Assembly: GCF_004015795.1 (NCBI RefSeq)
Contig: NZ_ML137218.1
Location: 1,206,311-1,270,310 of the forward strand
Length of the DNA stretch: 64,000 nucleotides
Reading direction: 5' to 3'
Source of the DNA: Falsirhodobacter deserti
GTDB taxonomy: Bacteria > Pseudomonadota > Alphaproteobacteria > Rhodobacterales > Rhodobacteraceae
This document shows positions 12,859-24,250 of the stretch, piece by piece. The position numbers and the translations under genes are program-made. Numbering within the stretch: position 1 is the stretch's first letter; each line of letters opens with the position of its first letter. Under the pieces are notes generated by a model that was not told the DNA's origin, made no database searches, and saw only the letters and a program-made list of their open reading frames with translations.

Positions 12859-13731
12859 ATGGCCACGCAAGCCTCTCGCGCCGCCGGACGTCTGATGATC
12901 TCTCCCGCCGTCATCCTGCTGTTTCTGTGGATGATCGTGCCCTTGGGGATGACGATCTATTTCTCGTTCCTGCGTTACAACCTGCTGATCCCCGGCGATA
13001 ACCCCCTCGTGGGCTTTGAGAACTACCAGTTCTTCTTCACCGATCCGAACTTCTGGCCCGCCCTGATCAATACGCTGGTGCTGGTGCTGGGCGTCCTGCT
13101 GATCACCACGATCGGGGGCATCCTGCTGGCGCTGCTGCTGGATCAGCCGATGTTCGGCCAAGGCATCGTGCGCGTGCTTGTCATCGCGCCGTTCTTCGTG
13201 ATGCCCACCGTTTCGGCGCTGGTCTGGAAGAACATGTTCATGAACCCGGTCAACGGCCTGTTCGGCTGGCTGGCAACGGTGTTCGGGCTGCAGCCTTTTG
13301 ATTTCCTGGCGCAGGCGCCGCTGTTTTCGATCATCCTGATCGTGGCGTGGCAATGGCTGCCCTTCGCCACGCTGATCCTGCTGACCGCCTTGCAAAGCCT
13401 TGACAGCGAACAGCTTGAAGCCGCGGAGATGGACGGCGCGGGACCCGTCAGCCGCTTCTTCCATATCATGCTGCCGCACCTTGCACGCGCGGCGACGGTG
13501 GTGATCCTGATCCAGACGATCTTCCTGCTGTCGATCTTCGCCGAGATCCTCGTGACGACCAATGGCGGTCCGGGCAACGCATCCACCAACCTGACCTACC
13601 TCGTCTATTCGCAGTCGCTGCTGCAATATGACGTGGGCCTGGGGTCTGCAGGCGGCGTCATCGCCGTCATCCTCGCCAATATCGTCGCGATCTTCCTGAT
13701 GCGGATGATCGGCAAGAACCTGGAGACGTAA
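12859..13731 (+). CDS. smoF: Sorbitol/mannitol ABC transporter permease
   Basis: A 290-residue binding-protein-dependent permease (MalF-type) with about six hydrophobic segments. It carries the EAA loop that docks the ATPase, visible as EAAEMDGAG near residue 195. It forms the inner-membrane channel with SmoG. It starts 77 bases after smoE, beyond the hairpin, and is followed one base later by smoG. The N-terminus (about residues 13-37) is the first membrane segment. Confidence 0.92.
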   Translation: MATQASRAAGRLMISPAVILLFLWMIVPLGMTIYFSFLRYNLLIPGDNPLVGFENYQFFFTDPNFWPALINTLVLVLGVLLITTIGGILLALLLDQPMFGQGIVRVLVIAPFFVMPTVSALVWKNMFMNPVNGLFGWLATVFGLQPFDFLAQAPLFSIILIVAWQWLPFATLILLTALQSLDSEQLEAAEMDGAGPVSRFFHIMLPHLARAATVVILIQTIFLLSIFAEILVTTNGGPGNASTNLTYLVYSQSLLQYDVGLGSAGGVIAVILANIVAIFLMRMIGKNLET

Positions 13732-13732
13732 G

Positions 13733-14563
13733 ATGGCCCGCGAAAGCACCCCGCAACGCAAGATCGTGGTGACAGTGATCGCATGGATCATCGCGCTGGC
13801 GATCTTCTTCCCCATCCTGTGGACCATCCTGACCAGCTTCAAGACCGAGGCACAGGCCATCGCGATCCCGCCACGGTTCCTGAACTTCGACTGGACGCTG
13901 GCCAACTATGTCACCGTGCAGGAGCGTTCGAACTATTTCGGGCACTTCATGAATTCGGTCATCATCTCTCTCGGCTCCACCATTCTTGCGCTGGCCGTGG
14001 CAATTCCGGCGGCATGGTCCATGGCCTTCGTGCCGGGCAAGCGGACCAAGGACGTGCTGATGTGGATGCTGTCCACGAAGATGATGCCCGCGGTCGGCGT
14101 GCTGATCCCGATCTATCTTCTGTTCCGCGACTGGGGCCTGCTGGACACCCGCGCCGGCCTGATCATCGTGCTGATGCTGATGAACCTGCCCATCGTCGTC
14201 TGGATGCTGTACACCTATTTCAAGGAAATCCCGGGAGAGATCCTCGAGGCCGCACGTATGGACGGCGCCAGCCTTGGCAAGGAAATCCTTTACGTCCTGA
14301 CGCCGATGGCCGTCCCCGGCATCGCCTCCACGCTGCTGCTGAACATCATCCTGGCGTGGAACGAGGCGTTCTGGACGCTGAACCTGACAACCTCGAACGC
14401 GGCGCCGCTGTCGACGTTCATCGCCAGCTATTCCTCTCCCGAGGGGCTTTTCTACGCGAAACTCTCTGCCGCTTCGACGCTTGCCATCGCGCCGATCCTG
14501 ATTCTGGGCTGGTTCAGCCAGAAGCAGCTGGTGCGTGGCCTGACCTTCGGCGCCGTGAAATAA
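13733..14563 (+). CDS. smoG: Sorbitol/mannitol ABC transporter permease
   Basis: A 276-residue MalG-type permease and partner of SmoF. The EAA motif is visible as [11 protein letters not shown] near residue 168, and about six hydrophobic segments are evident. It begins one base after the smoF stop and ends 11 bases before smoK, consistent with one transcript and coupled translation. Confidence 0.92.
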   Translation: MARESTPQRKIVVTVIAWIIALAIFFPILWTILTSFKTEAQAIAIPPRFLNFDWTLANYVTVQERSNYFGHFMNSVIISLGSTILALAVAIPAAWSMAFVPGKRTKDVLMWMLSTKMMPAVGVLIPIYLLFRDWGLLDTRAGLIIVLMLMNLPIVVWMLYTYFKEIPGEILEAARMDGASLGKEILYVLTPMAVPGIASTLLLNIILAWNEAFWTLNLTTSNAAPLSTFIASYSSPEGLFYAKLSAASTLAIAPILILGWFSQKQLVRGLTFGAVK

Positions 14564-14574
14564 GGAAGAAGACC

Positions 14575-15567
<993 letters not shown>

Positions 15568-15574
15568 GGCTTCG

Positions 15575-15593
15575 GGCCGGTGCTGCACCGGCC
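15575..15593 (+). other. Perfect stem-loop between smoK and mtlK
   Basis: GGCCGGTG (15575-15582) and CACCGGCC (15586-15593) pair over 8 bases around a CTG loop, 8 bases after the smoK stop and 28 bases before mtlK. No T-run follows, so it looks like an RNA processing or stability element rather than a full intrinsic terminator. Confidence 0.5.
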
Positions 15594-15621
15594 GTTCCCT
15601 ACGACATCCGGATAAGCTGAC

Positions 15622-17094
15622 ATGAAACTGAACGAAGCCAACCTTTCCTCCCTTCCCGAAGGCATCCGTGTTCCCGCCTATGACCGCAGGGCGTTGACGC
15701 CGGGGATCGTGCATATCGGCACCGGCAACTTCCACCGCGCGCATATGGCCGTCTATCTCGACGATCTGTTCGGCATGGGCCTTGATCATGACTGGGCGAT
15801 CCTTGGCGCCGGGGTGCGCGAAGGGGATGAAAAGATGCGCCTGTTGCTGGCTGAACAGGATTACCTGTCGTCGGTAACGGAACTTGATCCGAACCAGACC
15901 GTCAGCCGTGTGATCGGCGCAATGCCCGGTTTCGTTCCCGTCGATCCGACGAATGCACCGCTGATTGCGGCCATGGCCGATCCCGCCATCCGCATCGTTT
16001 CTTTGACCGTGACGGAGGGTGGATATTTCATCGACCCCAAGACCGGCACGTTCAGCCCCGAACATCCCGCAATCCAGCGTGATGCCGCAAATCCGGACAC
16101 GCCGGAAACGGCCTTCGGCGCGATCATTGCCGCGCTGAAGGCGCGGCGGGCAGCGGGCGTTCAGCCCTTCACCGTCATGTGCTGTGACAACCTTCCCCAT
16201 AACGGACATGTCACGCGCGATGCAGTCGTCGGCCTGTGCCAGCTGTTCGATGAAGAACTAGCGGGCTGGATCAGGGCAAATGTCGCATTCCCGAATTCCA
16301 TGGTGGACCGCATCACCCCGGCAACCGGCCCACGAGAGTTGCAGATGGTCGCAGGCCTTGGCATCGAAGATGCCGCCCCCGTCACCTGCGAGCCCTTCCG
16401 CCAATGGGTGGTGGAGGACAACTTTCCCGCCGGCCGCCCGCAGCTTGAAAAGGTGGGCGTGACCTTCACCGACGCAGTCGATGCATACGAGACGATGAAG
16501 ATCCGCATCCTGAACGGCGGTCATGCGATCATCGCCTATCCCGGCGGGCTGAAGGATATCCACTTCGTGCACGAGGCGATGGAGGATCCCCAGATCCGCG
16601 CCTTCCTTGACAAGGTGGAGGTGGATGAGATCCTGCCGATCGTTCCGCCGGTGCCGGATACGGATCTGAACGCCTACAAGCAGCTGATCCTTGATCGTTG
16701 TGCCAACCCTGCCGTGGCCGATACGGTGCGCCGCCTTTGCCTTGACGGATCGAACCGCCAGCCGAAGTTCATCGTGCCTTCCATCCGCGACGTGGTGGCC
16801 AAGGGTGGCGATGCAACGGGCCTGATCCTGTTGTCGGCGCTGTGGTGCCGCTATTGCTTCGGCACCAGCGAGAAGGGAACGGAGATCGCGCCAAACGACC
16901 CGAACTGGGAAAAGCTGACGCTCGTTTCGGCCAAAGCGAAGGACGACCCTGCAGCATGGCTGGCCATGCACGAGGTTTACGGCGATCTGGGCGAGAATGC
17001 GGCTGTGGCCACGCGCTTTGCCGAACTGCTCCGCGCCGTCTGGGCCGAGGGCAGCGAGGCGGTGATCCAGCGCTATCTGGATGGCACACTCTGA
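15622..17094 (+). CDS. mtlK: Mannitol 2-dehydrogenase (polyol dehydrogenase)
   Basis: A 490-residue long-chain mannitol dehydrogenase that oxidises D-mannitol to D-fructose with NAD. The nucleotide-binding region begins with GIVHIGTGNFHRAH, and the active-site signature is seen as K293, N298 and H301 in the segment KIRILNGGH. It is the last gene of the smo operon. No short-chain sorbitol dehydrogenase or sugar kinase gene accompanies it. Its last 22 bases overlap the convergent sqdC gene. Confidence 0.93.
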   Translation: MKLNEANLSSLPEGIRVPAYDRRALTPGIVHIGTGNFHRAHMAVYLDDLFGMGLDHDWAILGAGVREGDEKMRLLLAEQDYLSSVTELDPNQTVSRVIGAMPGFVPVDPTNAPLIAAMADPAIRIVSLTVTEGGYFIDPKTGTFSPEHPAIQRDAANPDTPETAFGAIIAALKARRAAGVQPFTVMCCDNLPHNGHVTRDAVVGLCQLFDEELAGWIRANVAFPNSMVDRITPATGPRELQMVAGLGIEDAAPVTCEPFRQWVVEDNFPAGRPQLEKVGVTFTDAVDAYETMKIRILNGGHAIIAYPGGLKDIHFVHEAMEDPQIRAFLDKVEVDEILPIVPPVPDTDLNAYKQLILDRCANPAVADTVRRLCLDGSNRQPKFIVPSIRDVVAKGGDATGLILLSALWCRYCFGTSEKGTEIAPNDPNWEKLTLVSAKAKDDPAAWLAMHEVYGDLGENAAVATRFAELLRAVWAEGSEAVIQRYLDGTL

Positions 17095-17879
17095 AGCATC
17101 GCGGGAAGGCTGGCGATCAGCCTTCCCCATCCGCTGGGCCGCCAGCCAAGAGCTTTCAGCTTCGTGCAGTCCATCGCACTGACCTGGCTGCGATCGCCGC
17201 GCGGCGGAAGGGCTTGAACACATCCTGTCACGATGGCGACCTCTGCCAACAGGTCGCGCCGGTCCAGCACCAAATCCGAAACGTTGAAGACACCTTGCCC
17301 CCGACCCAGCACGGCCAAGACAGCCGCGGCAAGATCAGCGCCATGCACCTCGGTTGCGACGCGGGGCTTGACGGCGCGGCCCGCAAGATAATCCGCGAAC
17401 ATCTCCTGCCATTTATGCCCTTGTCCGGGGCCATAAACGCCAGTGGCACGCAGGCTGACCGTCGCTTCCGCCTCCACCGCTAGTTTCACCTGCCCATAAA
17501 GTGTATCCGGGCGTGGCTGCATGCCTTCGGTCAAAACCGTGCCGGCAGGATAATCCCCGTAAACCGCACGGGACGAAAGAAACACCGTCCGCCCCCCGAA
17601 CCCGCGGATCAACCTTAGGGAGCCGTCAAGATTTGCCGCGCGAAACCCCTCGGGATCATCGCCCTCTCCGCCGCGGAAACGTCCCGGCTCGTGGCGGAAG
17701 GCGGCATGAACAAGCACATCGGCGTCGATTGCCGGCGCCTCACCCAGCGTGAAGGGCTGGAAGCCAGCCCCCTCCACCGCGCGGCGGCCAAGAACCGTCA
17801 CATCATGACCGGCGGCCAGAAGCGCCCTTGTAATGAACGTTCCGACAAAACCCGTCGCCCCGGTGACGGCAACCTTCAT
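17073..17879 (-). CDS. sqdC: SqdC-like NAD-dependent epimerase/reductase of sulfolipid synthesis
   Basis: A 268-residue extended short-chain dehydrogenase/reductase. The nucleotide-binding motif TGATGFVG is at about residues 6-13 and the YxxxK pair in YGQVK near residues 128-132. By position as the third gene after sqdB and sqdD it corresponds to R. sphaeroides SqdC, whose loss causes accumulation of a sulfoquinovosyl-dihydroxyacetone compound. It overlaps sqdD by the four bases ATGA and overlaps convergent mtlK by 22 bases. The call depends on context because this family is broad. Confidence 0.8.
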   Translation of the reverse strand: MKVAVTGATGFVGTFITRALLAAGHDVTVLGRRAVEGAGFQPFTLGEAPAIDADVLVHAAFRHEPGRFRGGEGDDPEGFRAANLDGSLRLIRGFGGRTVFLSSRAVYGDYPAGTVLTEGMQPRPDTLYGQVKLAVEAEATVSLRATGVYGPGQGHKWQEMFADYLAGRAVKPRVATEVHGADLAAAVLAVLGRGQGVFNVSDLVLDRRDLLAEVAIVTGCVQALPPRGDRSQVSAMDCTKLKALGWRPSGWGRLIASLPAMLQSVPSR

Positions 17880-18682
17880 GGGGCGGGCATCGTGGACAGG
17901 TCTGGAACCTCTCCGCGTTCATACATGCGCCACAAGTCGATAAGGGGGCGCAGCTTGTCTGCCTTGTCGTGATCCTGCCAAGGCTTTTCGTATTGGTAAT
18001 GGAGGATGCGGATGTCATCCCAACTCCACAATTCCGGCATGGCGAACCAGACATATTGCAGCATGTTGCAGAAGATCGGCAGACCGTGCCAGTCGGGGTA
18101 ATAGGACTGCAGGAAGGTCTGGTCCGTCCGCCGCCAGAACGCGTCCGGCACGTCCAGCTTTGCAAGCATGTCGTCAAACGTGCCAGCCGAGGGGCGCGCA
18201 GTGAACACCCCTGAATTCATCCGGTGAAAATCCGCCAGCCCTTCATAGACATTGGGTGCGGCACAAAACTCCGGATAGTCGAACAGCTTGTCCACGTTCC
18301 GCAGCACCAGCGTGTCGGCATCAAGGAACACCACCCGTTCGTAGTCCAGTTGCCACAGGCGCAGCTTGGCAAAATTGTCCAGCGGCGTATGGAACGGGGG
18401 CTTTCCGCCCTTGGTGAAGGCGGCCTTGGCATGAAGCGCATCACGTGCATGGGCAACATTGAACGCATCCGACGTGGGCAGCAGATCGCAGCGAACAAGC
18501 CGCGCATCCAGCCCCTGCGCTTCGGGCACATCCGTATGCAGCACCACGATATCCGCGGTGGAACCGGTTGCACGGATAGAGTTGATCAGCGCCTTCGCCC
18601 CAAGCGCATAATCGGCATTGGTCACCAATGTGACGAAGGCCCGCGAACTTGTCGCGGGCCGGTCGGGATACAGCCCCTCCAT
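17876..18682 (-). CDS. sqdD: SqdD glycosyltransferase (glycogenin-like, GT8)
   Basis: A 268-residue GT8 glycosyltransferase with the metal-binding DxD in FLDADTLVLRN near residue 121, the acceptor-side NSGVF motif and a late histidine in ILHYQ. It resembles glycogenin, as described for R. sphaeroides SqdD, which transfers sulfoquinovose from UDP-sulfoquinovose. Its ATG immediately follows the sqdB TGA, and its stop overlaps the sqdC start, so the three genes are translationally coupled. Confidence 0.87.
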   Translation of the reverse strand: MEGLYPDRPATSSRAFVTLVTNADYALGAKALINSIRATGSTADIVVLHTDVPEAQGLDARLVRCDLLPTSDAFNVAHARDALHAKAAFTKGGKPPFHTPLDNFAKLRLWQLDYERVVFLDADTLVLRNVDKLFDYPEFCAAPNVYEGLADFHRMNSGVFTARPSAGTFDDMLAKLDVPDAFWRRTDQTFLQSYYPDWHGLPIFCNMLQYVWFAMPELWSWDDIRILHYQYEKPWQDHDKADKLRPLIDLWRMYERGEVPDLSTMPAP

Positions 18683-19900
<1,218 letters not shown>

Positions 19901-20005
19901 AGTCTTCCTCCCTCTGCACCGAACCAATCGGATGTATCGTCCGCGAACTATGACAGCCGTTACATGAAAGTCTAATGAAGAAACGATCTTCTGTTACAAA
20001 GGGCG

Positions 20006-21160
20006 TTATCCCGCCGGTTGCGCGGTCTCGACCAGCCGCGCGAAGAAGGCTGCACCAAGGGGTGCGATCTCGTCGTTGAAGTCGAATCCGGGATTGTGCA
20101 GTCCTGCCCCCGGCCCCGCGCCAAGGAACAGATACGCCCCCGGCCGCGCCTGCAGCATATAGGAGAAATCCTCGGCCCCCATCTGGCGCGGCGTGTCTGC
20201 ATCAACCTCGGCCAGTTCGGCGGCAACACGGGCGGCGAAGGCTGCCTCCTCGGGGTGGTTGATGGTGGGCGGGTAGCCGCGTTCATAGTCGATATCGACC
20301 TCCACCCCGAACGAGGCAGCCTGACCGGCCACGATGTCGCGGATGCGCTGTTCGGCAAGATCGCGCATTCCCGGCGTGAAGGCGCGGATCGTGGCGGTCA
20401 TCCAGGCTTCCGACGGGATGATGTTGGACGCACTGCCGGCATGGATCTGCGTGACGGAAACGACGACCTGATCCAGCGCCGGAACATTGCGCGACACCAC
20501 CGTCTGCAGCGCCTGCACCAGCGAGGCCATCGCGATCACGGGATCCACCGTGGTGTGCGGCATTGCGCCATGGCCGCCCTTGCCCCGCAGTGTCACCGTC
20601 GCCGTATCCACCGAGGCCATGATCGGACCGGGGTTGGTGAAGAAGACGCCCTTCGGCAGGTTCGGCCAGTTGTGGATGCCAAAGACGCGCCCGATGCCGA
20701 AGCGCTCCATGATCCCTTCGGCGACCATCACCTCGGCCCCGCCGCCGCCTTCTTCTGCGGGCTGGAAGATCAGCGCTACGCGGCCCGAAAAGTTGCGCGT
20801 TTCGGCCAGATACTTCGCTGCCCCCAGAAGCATCGCCACATGCCCGTCATGGCCGCAGGCATGCATCTTGCCCGGAATGGTGGAGGCATGTGCAACTCCC
20901 GTCTCCTCGGCGATGGGCAGCGCGTCCATGTCGGACCGCAAGCCGATGGTAGGGCCGTCCCCCGTCCCGTTAATGATGGCGACGATGCCCGTCTTTGCGA
21001 TTCCTTCATGCAGTTCGTCCACGCCGAAGTCCCGCAGGCGGGCCGCGATGAAAGCCGCCGTCCGGTGGCAGTCGAAATCAAGCTCGGGATGGGCGTGCAG
21101 GTGCCGGCGCCAGGCTGTCATCTCCTCGGCATGGGCGGCGATGCTGTTGGGGACGGGCAT
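20006..21160 (-). CDS. M20D amidohydrolase (N-acyl amino acid / hippurate hydrolase family)
   Basis: A 384-residue metallopeptidase-like amidohydrolase. Metal-binding motifs are visible: MHACGHDGHVAMLL near residue 98, the acidic pair in FQPAEEGGGGA, the histidine in GIHNWP, and GAEDFSYML near the C-terminus. Relatives cleave N-acetyl or N-benzoyl amino acids, or indole-acetyl conjugates; the substrate here is not known. It is divergent from mazG across 61 bases. Confidence 0.88.
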   Translation of the reverse strand: MPVPNSIAAHAEEMTAWRRHLHAHPELDFDCHRTAAFIAARLRDFGVDELHEGIAKTGIVAIINGTGDGPTIGLRSDMDALPIAEETGVAHASTIPGKMHACGHDGHVAMLLGAAKYLAETRNFSGRVALIFQPAEEGGGGAEVMVAEGIMERFGIGRVFGIHNWPNLPKGVFFTNPGPIMASVDTATVTLRGKGGHGAMPHTTVDPVIAMASLVQALQTVVSRNVPALDQVVVSVTQIHAGSASNIIPSEAWMTATIRAFTPGMRDLAEQRIRDIVAGQAASFGVEVDIDYERGYPPTINHPEEAAFAARVAAELAEVDADTPRQMGAEDFSYMLQARPGAYLFLGAGPGAGLHNPGFDFNDEIAPLGAAFFARLVETAQPAG

Positions 21161-21221
21161 GATGGACTCCTGATCCGAGGGGGCTTAGCCAGTGTTCAAC
21201 CGGAAAACAGAGGAAGCTGCA

Positions 21222-22001
21222 ATGCGTGCCGAAACCGAACTGCGCCGCCTGATCGAGGTAATGGAGCGCCTGCGCGATCCCGAAACCGGCTGCCCCTGGG
21301 ACGTGGCGCAAAGCTTCGCAACCATCGCCCCCTATACTATCGAGGAAGCCTATGAGGTTGCCGACACGATCGAGCGGGAGGCATGGGACGAACTTCCCGC
21401 AGAGTTGGGCGATCTGCTGTTCCAGACCATCTTCCACGCCCGCATCGCCGAGGAAGCCGGTCTTTTCGATTTTGCCGATGTTGCGCGCGGCATTGCCGAC
21501 AAGATGATCGCCCGCCATCCGCATATCTTCGAGGGTGGCGAGAAACCGGACTGGGAAGCGTTGAAAGCTGCCGAACGTGCGGCCCGAAGCGAAACGCGCG
21601 TGCTGGATGGGGTTGCGCTTGGCCTTCCGGCGCTGACGCGGGCGGTGAAGCTTCAGCGCAGGGCGGCGCGTGTCGGTTTTGACTGGCCCTCCACCGATCA
21701 GGTGCTGGACAAGGTTGCCGAGGAAATGGCCGAACTGGTCGAGGCGCGGGATGAGAAGGCACAGGCCGATATTGCCGAAGAATTCGGCGACCTGCTTTTT
21801 GTCATGGCAAACCTTGCCCGCCATCTGGATGTTGACCCCGAACAGGCGTTGCGGGCGGCGAATGCGAAGTTTACGCGCCGCTTTTCCTTTATCGAAGACG
21901 CACTTTCCAAGGACGGACGCACCCCGGCCGAAAGCTCGTTGGAGGAGATGGACGGTCTGTGGAACGATGCCAAGGCAGCCGAACGTGCAACCGCCACGTA
22001 A
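21222..22001 (+). CDS. mazG: Nucleoside triphosphate pyrophosphohydrolase MazG
   Basis: A 259-residue tandem-domain MazG that hydrolyses (d)NTPs to NMP and pyrophosphate, a house-cleaning role. The N-terminal domain begins with the typical LRRLIEVMERLRDP and CPWD segments and has the ExxE...ExxD helix pattern (EEAYE, ELGDLLFQ). The second domain repeats it (EEMAELVEA, EFGDLLF). The ATG at 21222 has AGAGGAAG upstream; a GTG 30 bases earlier is less likely. Confidence 0.93.
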   Translation: MRAETELRRLIEVMERLRDPETGCPWDVAQSFATIAPYTIEEAYEVADTIEREAWDELPAELGDLLFQTIFHARIAEEAGLFDFADVARGIADKMIARHPHIFEGGEKPDWEALKAAERAARSETRVLDGVALGLPALTRAVKLQRRAARVGFDWPSTDQVLDKVAEEMAELVEARDEKAQADIAEEFGDLLFVMANLARHLDVDPEQALRAANAKFTRRFSFIEDALSKDGRTPAESSLEEMDGLWNDAKAAERATAT

Positions 22002-22095
22002 CACGTTTGCGATTTAATCGTGCACGAGAGTAATAACCTAGACTTTTAAGCAGTTTTACCTTCTGATCCCCCGCATGCGTCCAAAGGGGGCCATC

Positions 22096-23037
22096 ATGAC
22101 GACACAGAAGATCATCATCGACGCGGCGCCGGGGCAGGACGATGCAATCGGTCTGCTCGTCGCGCTTGGCAGTTCTGACGAGTTGGAGTTGCTGGGCGTG
22201 ACCGTTGTCGAATGCCGTGTTCCATTGAAGGCTGCGCTGCACAACACGCGCCGCGTTTGCGAATTGGCCGGGCGGCATGACATCGGCATCTTTGCCGGAT
22301 GCGACCGCCCCCTGATCCGTGAACCTGCCAGCCTGCAACGTCCGGGCGTGGATACCGGTCTGGACGGTTTCGAGGCGCCCTGCCCTGATGTTCCGGTTCA
22401 GGGGCTGCACGCTGCCGATTTCATCATCGAAACGCTGCGTAACGAAGAGCCGTCTTCGGTCACCCTTTGCTGCTTTGGTCCGCTGACCAATATCGCCACG
22501 GCGTTGCAACGCGCGCCGGACATCGCGCCCCGTATCCGCGAGATCGTGATGATGGCCGGAAGCCGTTGCGCAACCGGCATCCTTTCCCCTGTGGCCGAGC
22601 AGAACGCCTGGATCGACCCCGAGGCGCTGCAACTCGTGCTTGATTCCGATGTCAGTTGCACTCTGCTGCCACTGGATATCGCCCATCAACTGGTTGCATC
22701 CCCGCCGCGGCTTGCCGCTTTGCGTGCCATAGGCACCAAACCTGCCAAGGCTGCAGCAGCCTGGGCGGATGTGCTGACCCGCCCCTATCACGAAACCTTC
22801 GGGGCCGAAGGAATGCCCCTGCACAGCCCCCCCGTCATCGCCTATCTGCTGCGTCCGTATCTTTTCATGGGAAGGCACGTGAACGTGCAGATCGAAACCC
22901 GAAGCGAGCTGACGCGCGGAATGAGCGTCATAGACTGGTGGGGCATCACGCCGCGCAAGCCGAACGCGCTGGTCATGTCCCACGTGGAGGCGAACGGCGT
23001 CTTCTCGTTGCTGAACGAAATGATCGCGCAGCTTTAG
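22096..23037 (+). CDS. Nucleoside hydrolase family protein with degenerate active site
   Basis: A 313-residue inosine-uridine nucleoside N-ribohydrolase homologue. The usual N-terminal D-x-D-P-G-x-D-D calcium motif reads DAAPGQDD, so the aspartate before PG is alanine. The usual GN after the second strand (VxGN) reads VECR, and the usual HD near the C-terminus reads HS (PLHSPPVIAY). GPLTN and the E-x-N-x-W-x-D-P-E region are retained. Loss of three expected ligands suggests altered or lost hydrolysis. The ATG at 22096 has AAAGGGGG upstream. It converges with the phoR-like gene with a 4-base overlap. Confidence 0.85.
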   Translation: MTTQKIIIDAAPGQDDAIGLLVALGSSDELELLGVTVVECRVPLKAALHNTRRVCELAGRHDIGIFAGCDRPLIREPASLQRPGVDTGLDGFEAPCPDVPVQGLHAADFIIETLRNEEPSSVTLCCFGPLTNIATALQRAPDIAPRIREIVMMAGSRCATGILSPVAEQNAWIDPEALQLVLDSDVSCTLLPLDIAHQLVASPPRLAALRAIGTKPAKAAAAWADVLTRPYHETFGAEGMPLHSPPVIAYLLRPYLFMGRHVNVQIETRSELTRGMSVIDWWGITPRKPNALVMSHVEANGVFSLLNEMIAQL

Positions 23038-24122
23038 TTCTGGGGCAGGATCACGGTAAAGACGCTGCCCTTGCCCTTTTCGCTTTCGATACGGAACCGG
23101 CCGCGATGCCGGTTCACGATGTGCTTGACGATCGCCAGCCCAAGCCCCGTCCCACCCATCTCGCGCGAGCGGTGGTTGTCCACGCGATAGAACCGCTCGG
23201 TCAGGCGGGGAATGTGGATCGGGTCGATCCCCTCCCCACGATCGATCACGTCGATCACGACCGTCGGGCCAAGACGCAGCGTGTCGGTATCGTCCCGCCG
23301 CAGATCGATGGTGATGCGCCCGCCCGTGGCACCGTATTTGATCGCGTTCTCGATCAGGTTCTGGAACACCTGAACCATCTGGTCGGGATCTGCCGGAATG
23401 ACCAGGGGCTCCTGCTGGCCCGTGATCTCCAGCTCGGCCCCGGCCGCCGCAGCGGTTGGCCGCAAGGCCGTCACGGCCCCCGCCACCAGCGCCACGATAT
23501 CGACAGGCGTCGTGGGGCGAACCCGCTCTTCGCTTTCGACCCGGCTTAGCGAAAGAAGGTCGCGGACAAGCCGGTTCATCCGCTCCGCCTCGCGGGACAT
23601 GATCGTCAGGAACCGACCCCGCGCCGCGGGATCATCCTTGGCTGCGCCTTGCAGCGTTTCGATGAAACCCAGCAGCGAGGTAAGCGGGGTGCGCAATTCG
23701 TGGCTGACATTTGCCACGAAGTCACGGCGGATCGCGCCCACCTGCTCCTGCTCTGTGATATCTTCGAAAACGCACATCACCTGATCTTCGGGCATGGGCG
23801 AAACGGTCACGCGATAGGTGGCTTCCCGCGACGGGCCGGTGATAATATGGCGCCCGCACGCCTTCTGTTTATGGCGCAACGTACCTTCGATGGCGTCCAG
23901 AAGCCCGGGTTGGCGCATCGTCAGAATATAGTGCCGCCCGATGACGGCTTGTCCGAAAAGATCAAGGGCCGTCTCATTAGCAACTATAATGCGTTCATCG
24001 GAGCCGATGATCAGTGCAGGAACCGGGATGCCATCGACCACCATCCGCAACATCCGGATATTGCTGTCATCCGTCGCAGCCACTGTCTTGATACTCTGCA
24101 TTATCCACCCGAATTCCGGCAT
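23034..24122 (-). CDS. phoR: PhoR-like sensor histidine kinase (soluble, PAS-HisKA-HATPase)
   Basis: A 362-residue kinase with a PAS domain at about residues 25-125, a HisKA dimerisation domain with phospho-accepting H141 (NVSHELRTPL), and an ATPase domain with N-box NLIENAIKYG, DRGEGID and GGTGLGLAIV. The order matches phosphate-regulon PhoR, but no membrane segment precedes the PAS domain and no phoB or pst genes flank it. A start 21 bases downstream (MQSIKT) is possible. It is divergent from a small receiver-like gene, so its partner is uncertain; the name phoR is provisional. Confidence 0.78.
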   Translation of the reverse strand: MPEFGWIMQSIKTVAATDDSNIRMLRMVVDGIPVPALIIGSDERIIVANETALDLFGQAVIGRHYILTMRQPGLLDAIEGTLRHKQKACGRHIITGPSREATYRVTVSPMPEDQVMCVFEDITEQEQVGAIRRDFVANVSHELRTPLTSLLGFIETLQGAAKDDPAARGRFLTIMSREAERMNRLVRDLLSLSRVESEERVRPTTPVDIVALVAGAVTALRPTAAAAGAELEITGQQEPLVIPADPDQMVQVFQNLIENAIKYGATGGRITIDLRRDDTDTLRLGPTVVIDVIDRGEGIDPIHIPRLTERFYRVDNHRSREMGGTGLGLAIVKHIVNRHRGRFRIESEKGKGSVFTVILPQN

Positions 24123-24250
24123 CGTTGTTTGCCTTGCGCCGACGCTGCACCATACTTTATCCGCACCGGAACGGTTTGCATCGACAAGTTTGTATCTTTC
24201 GTGACACTTTGGGAAAAAAGCTAATTGCGGGGGGAAGCCGGTTGCCTGTC

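Noticed and set aside
24180-24235. A Pho box in the phoR-like promoter region
   Set aside because: Only isolated TGTCAC- and TTGTCG-like heptamers occur, at the wrong spacing.
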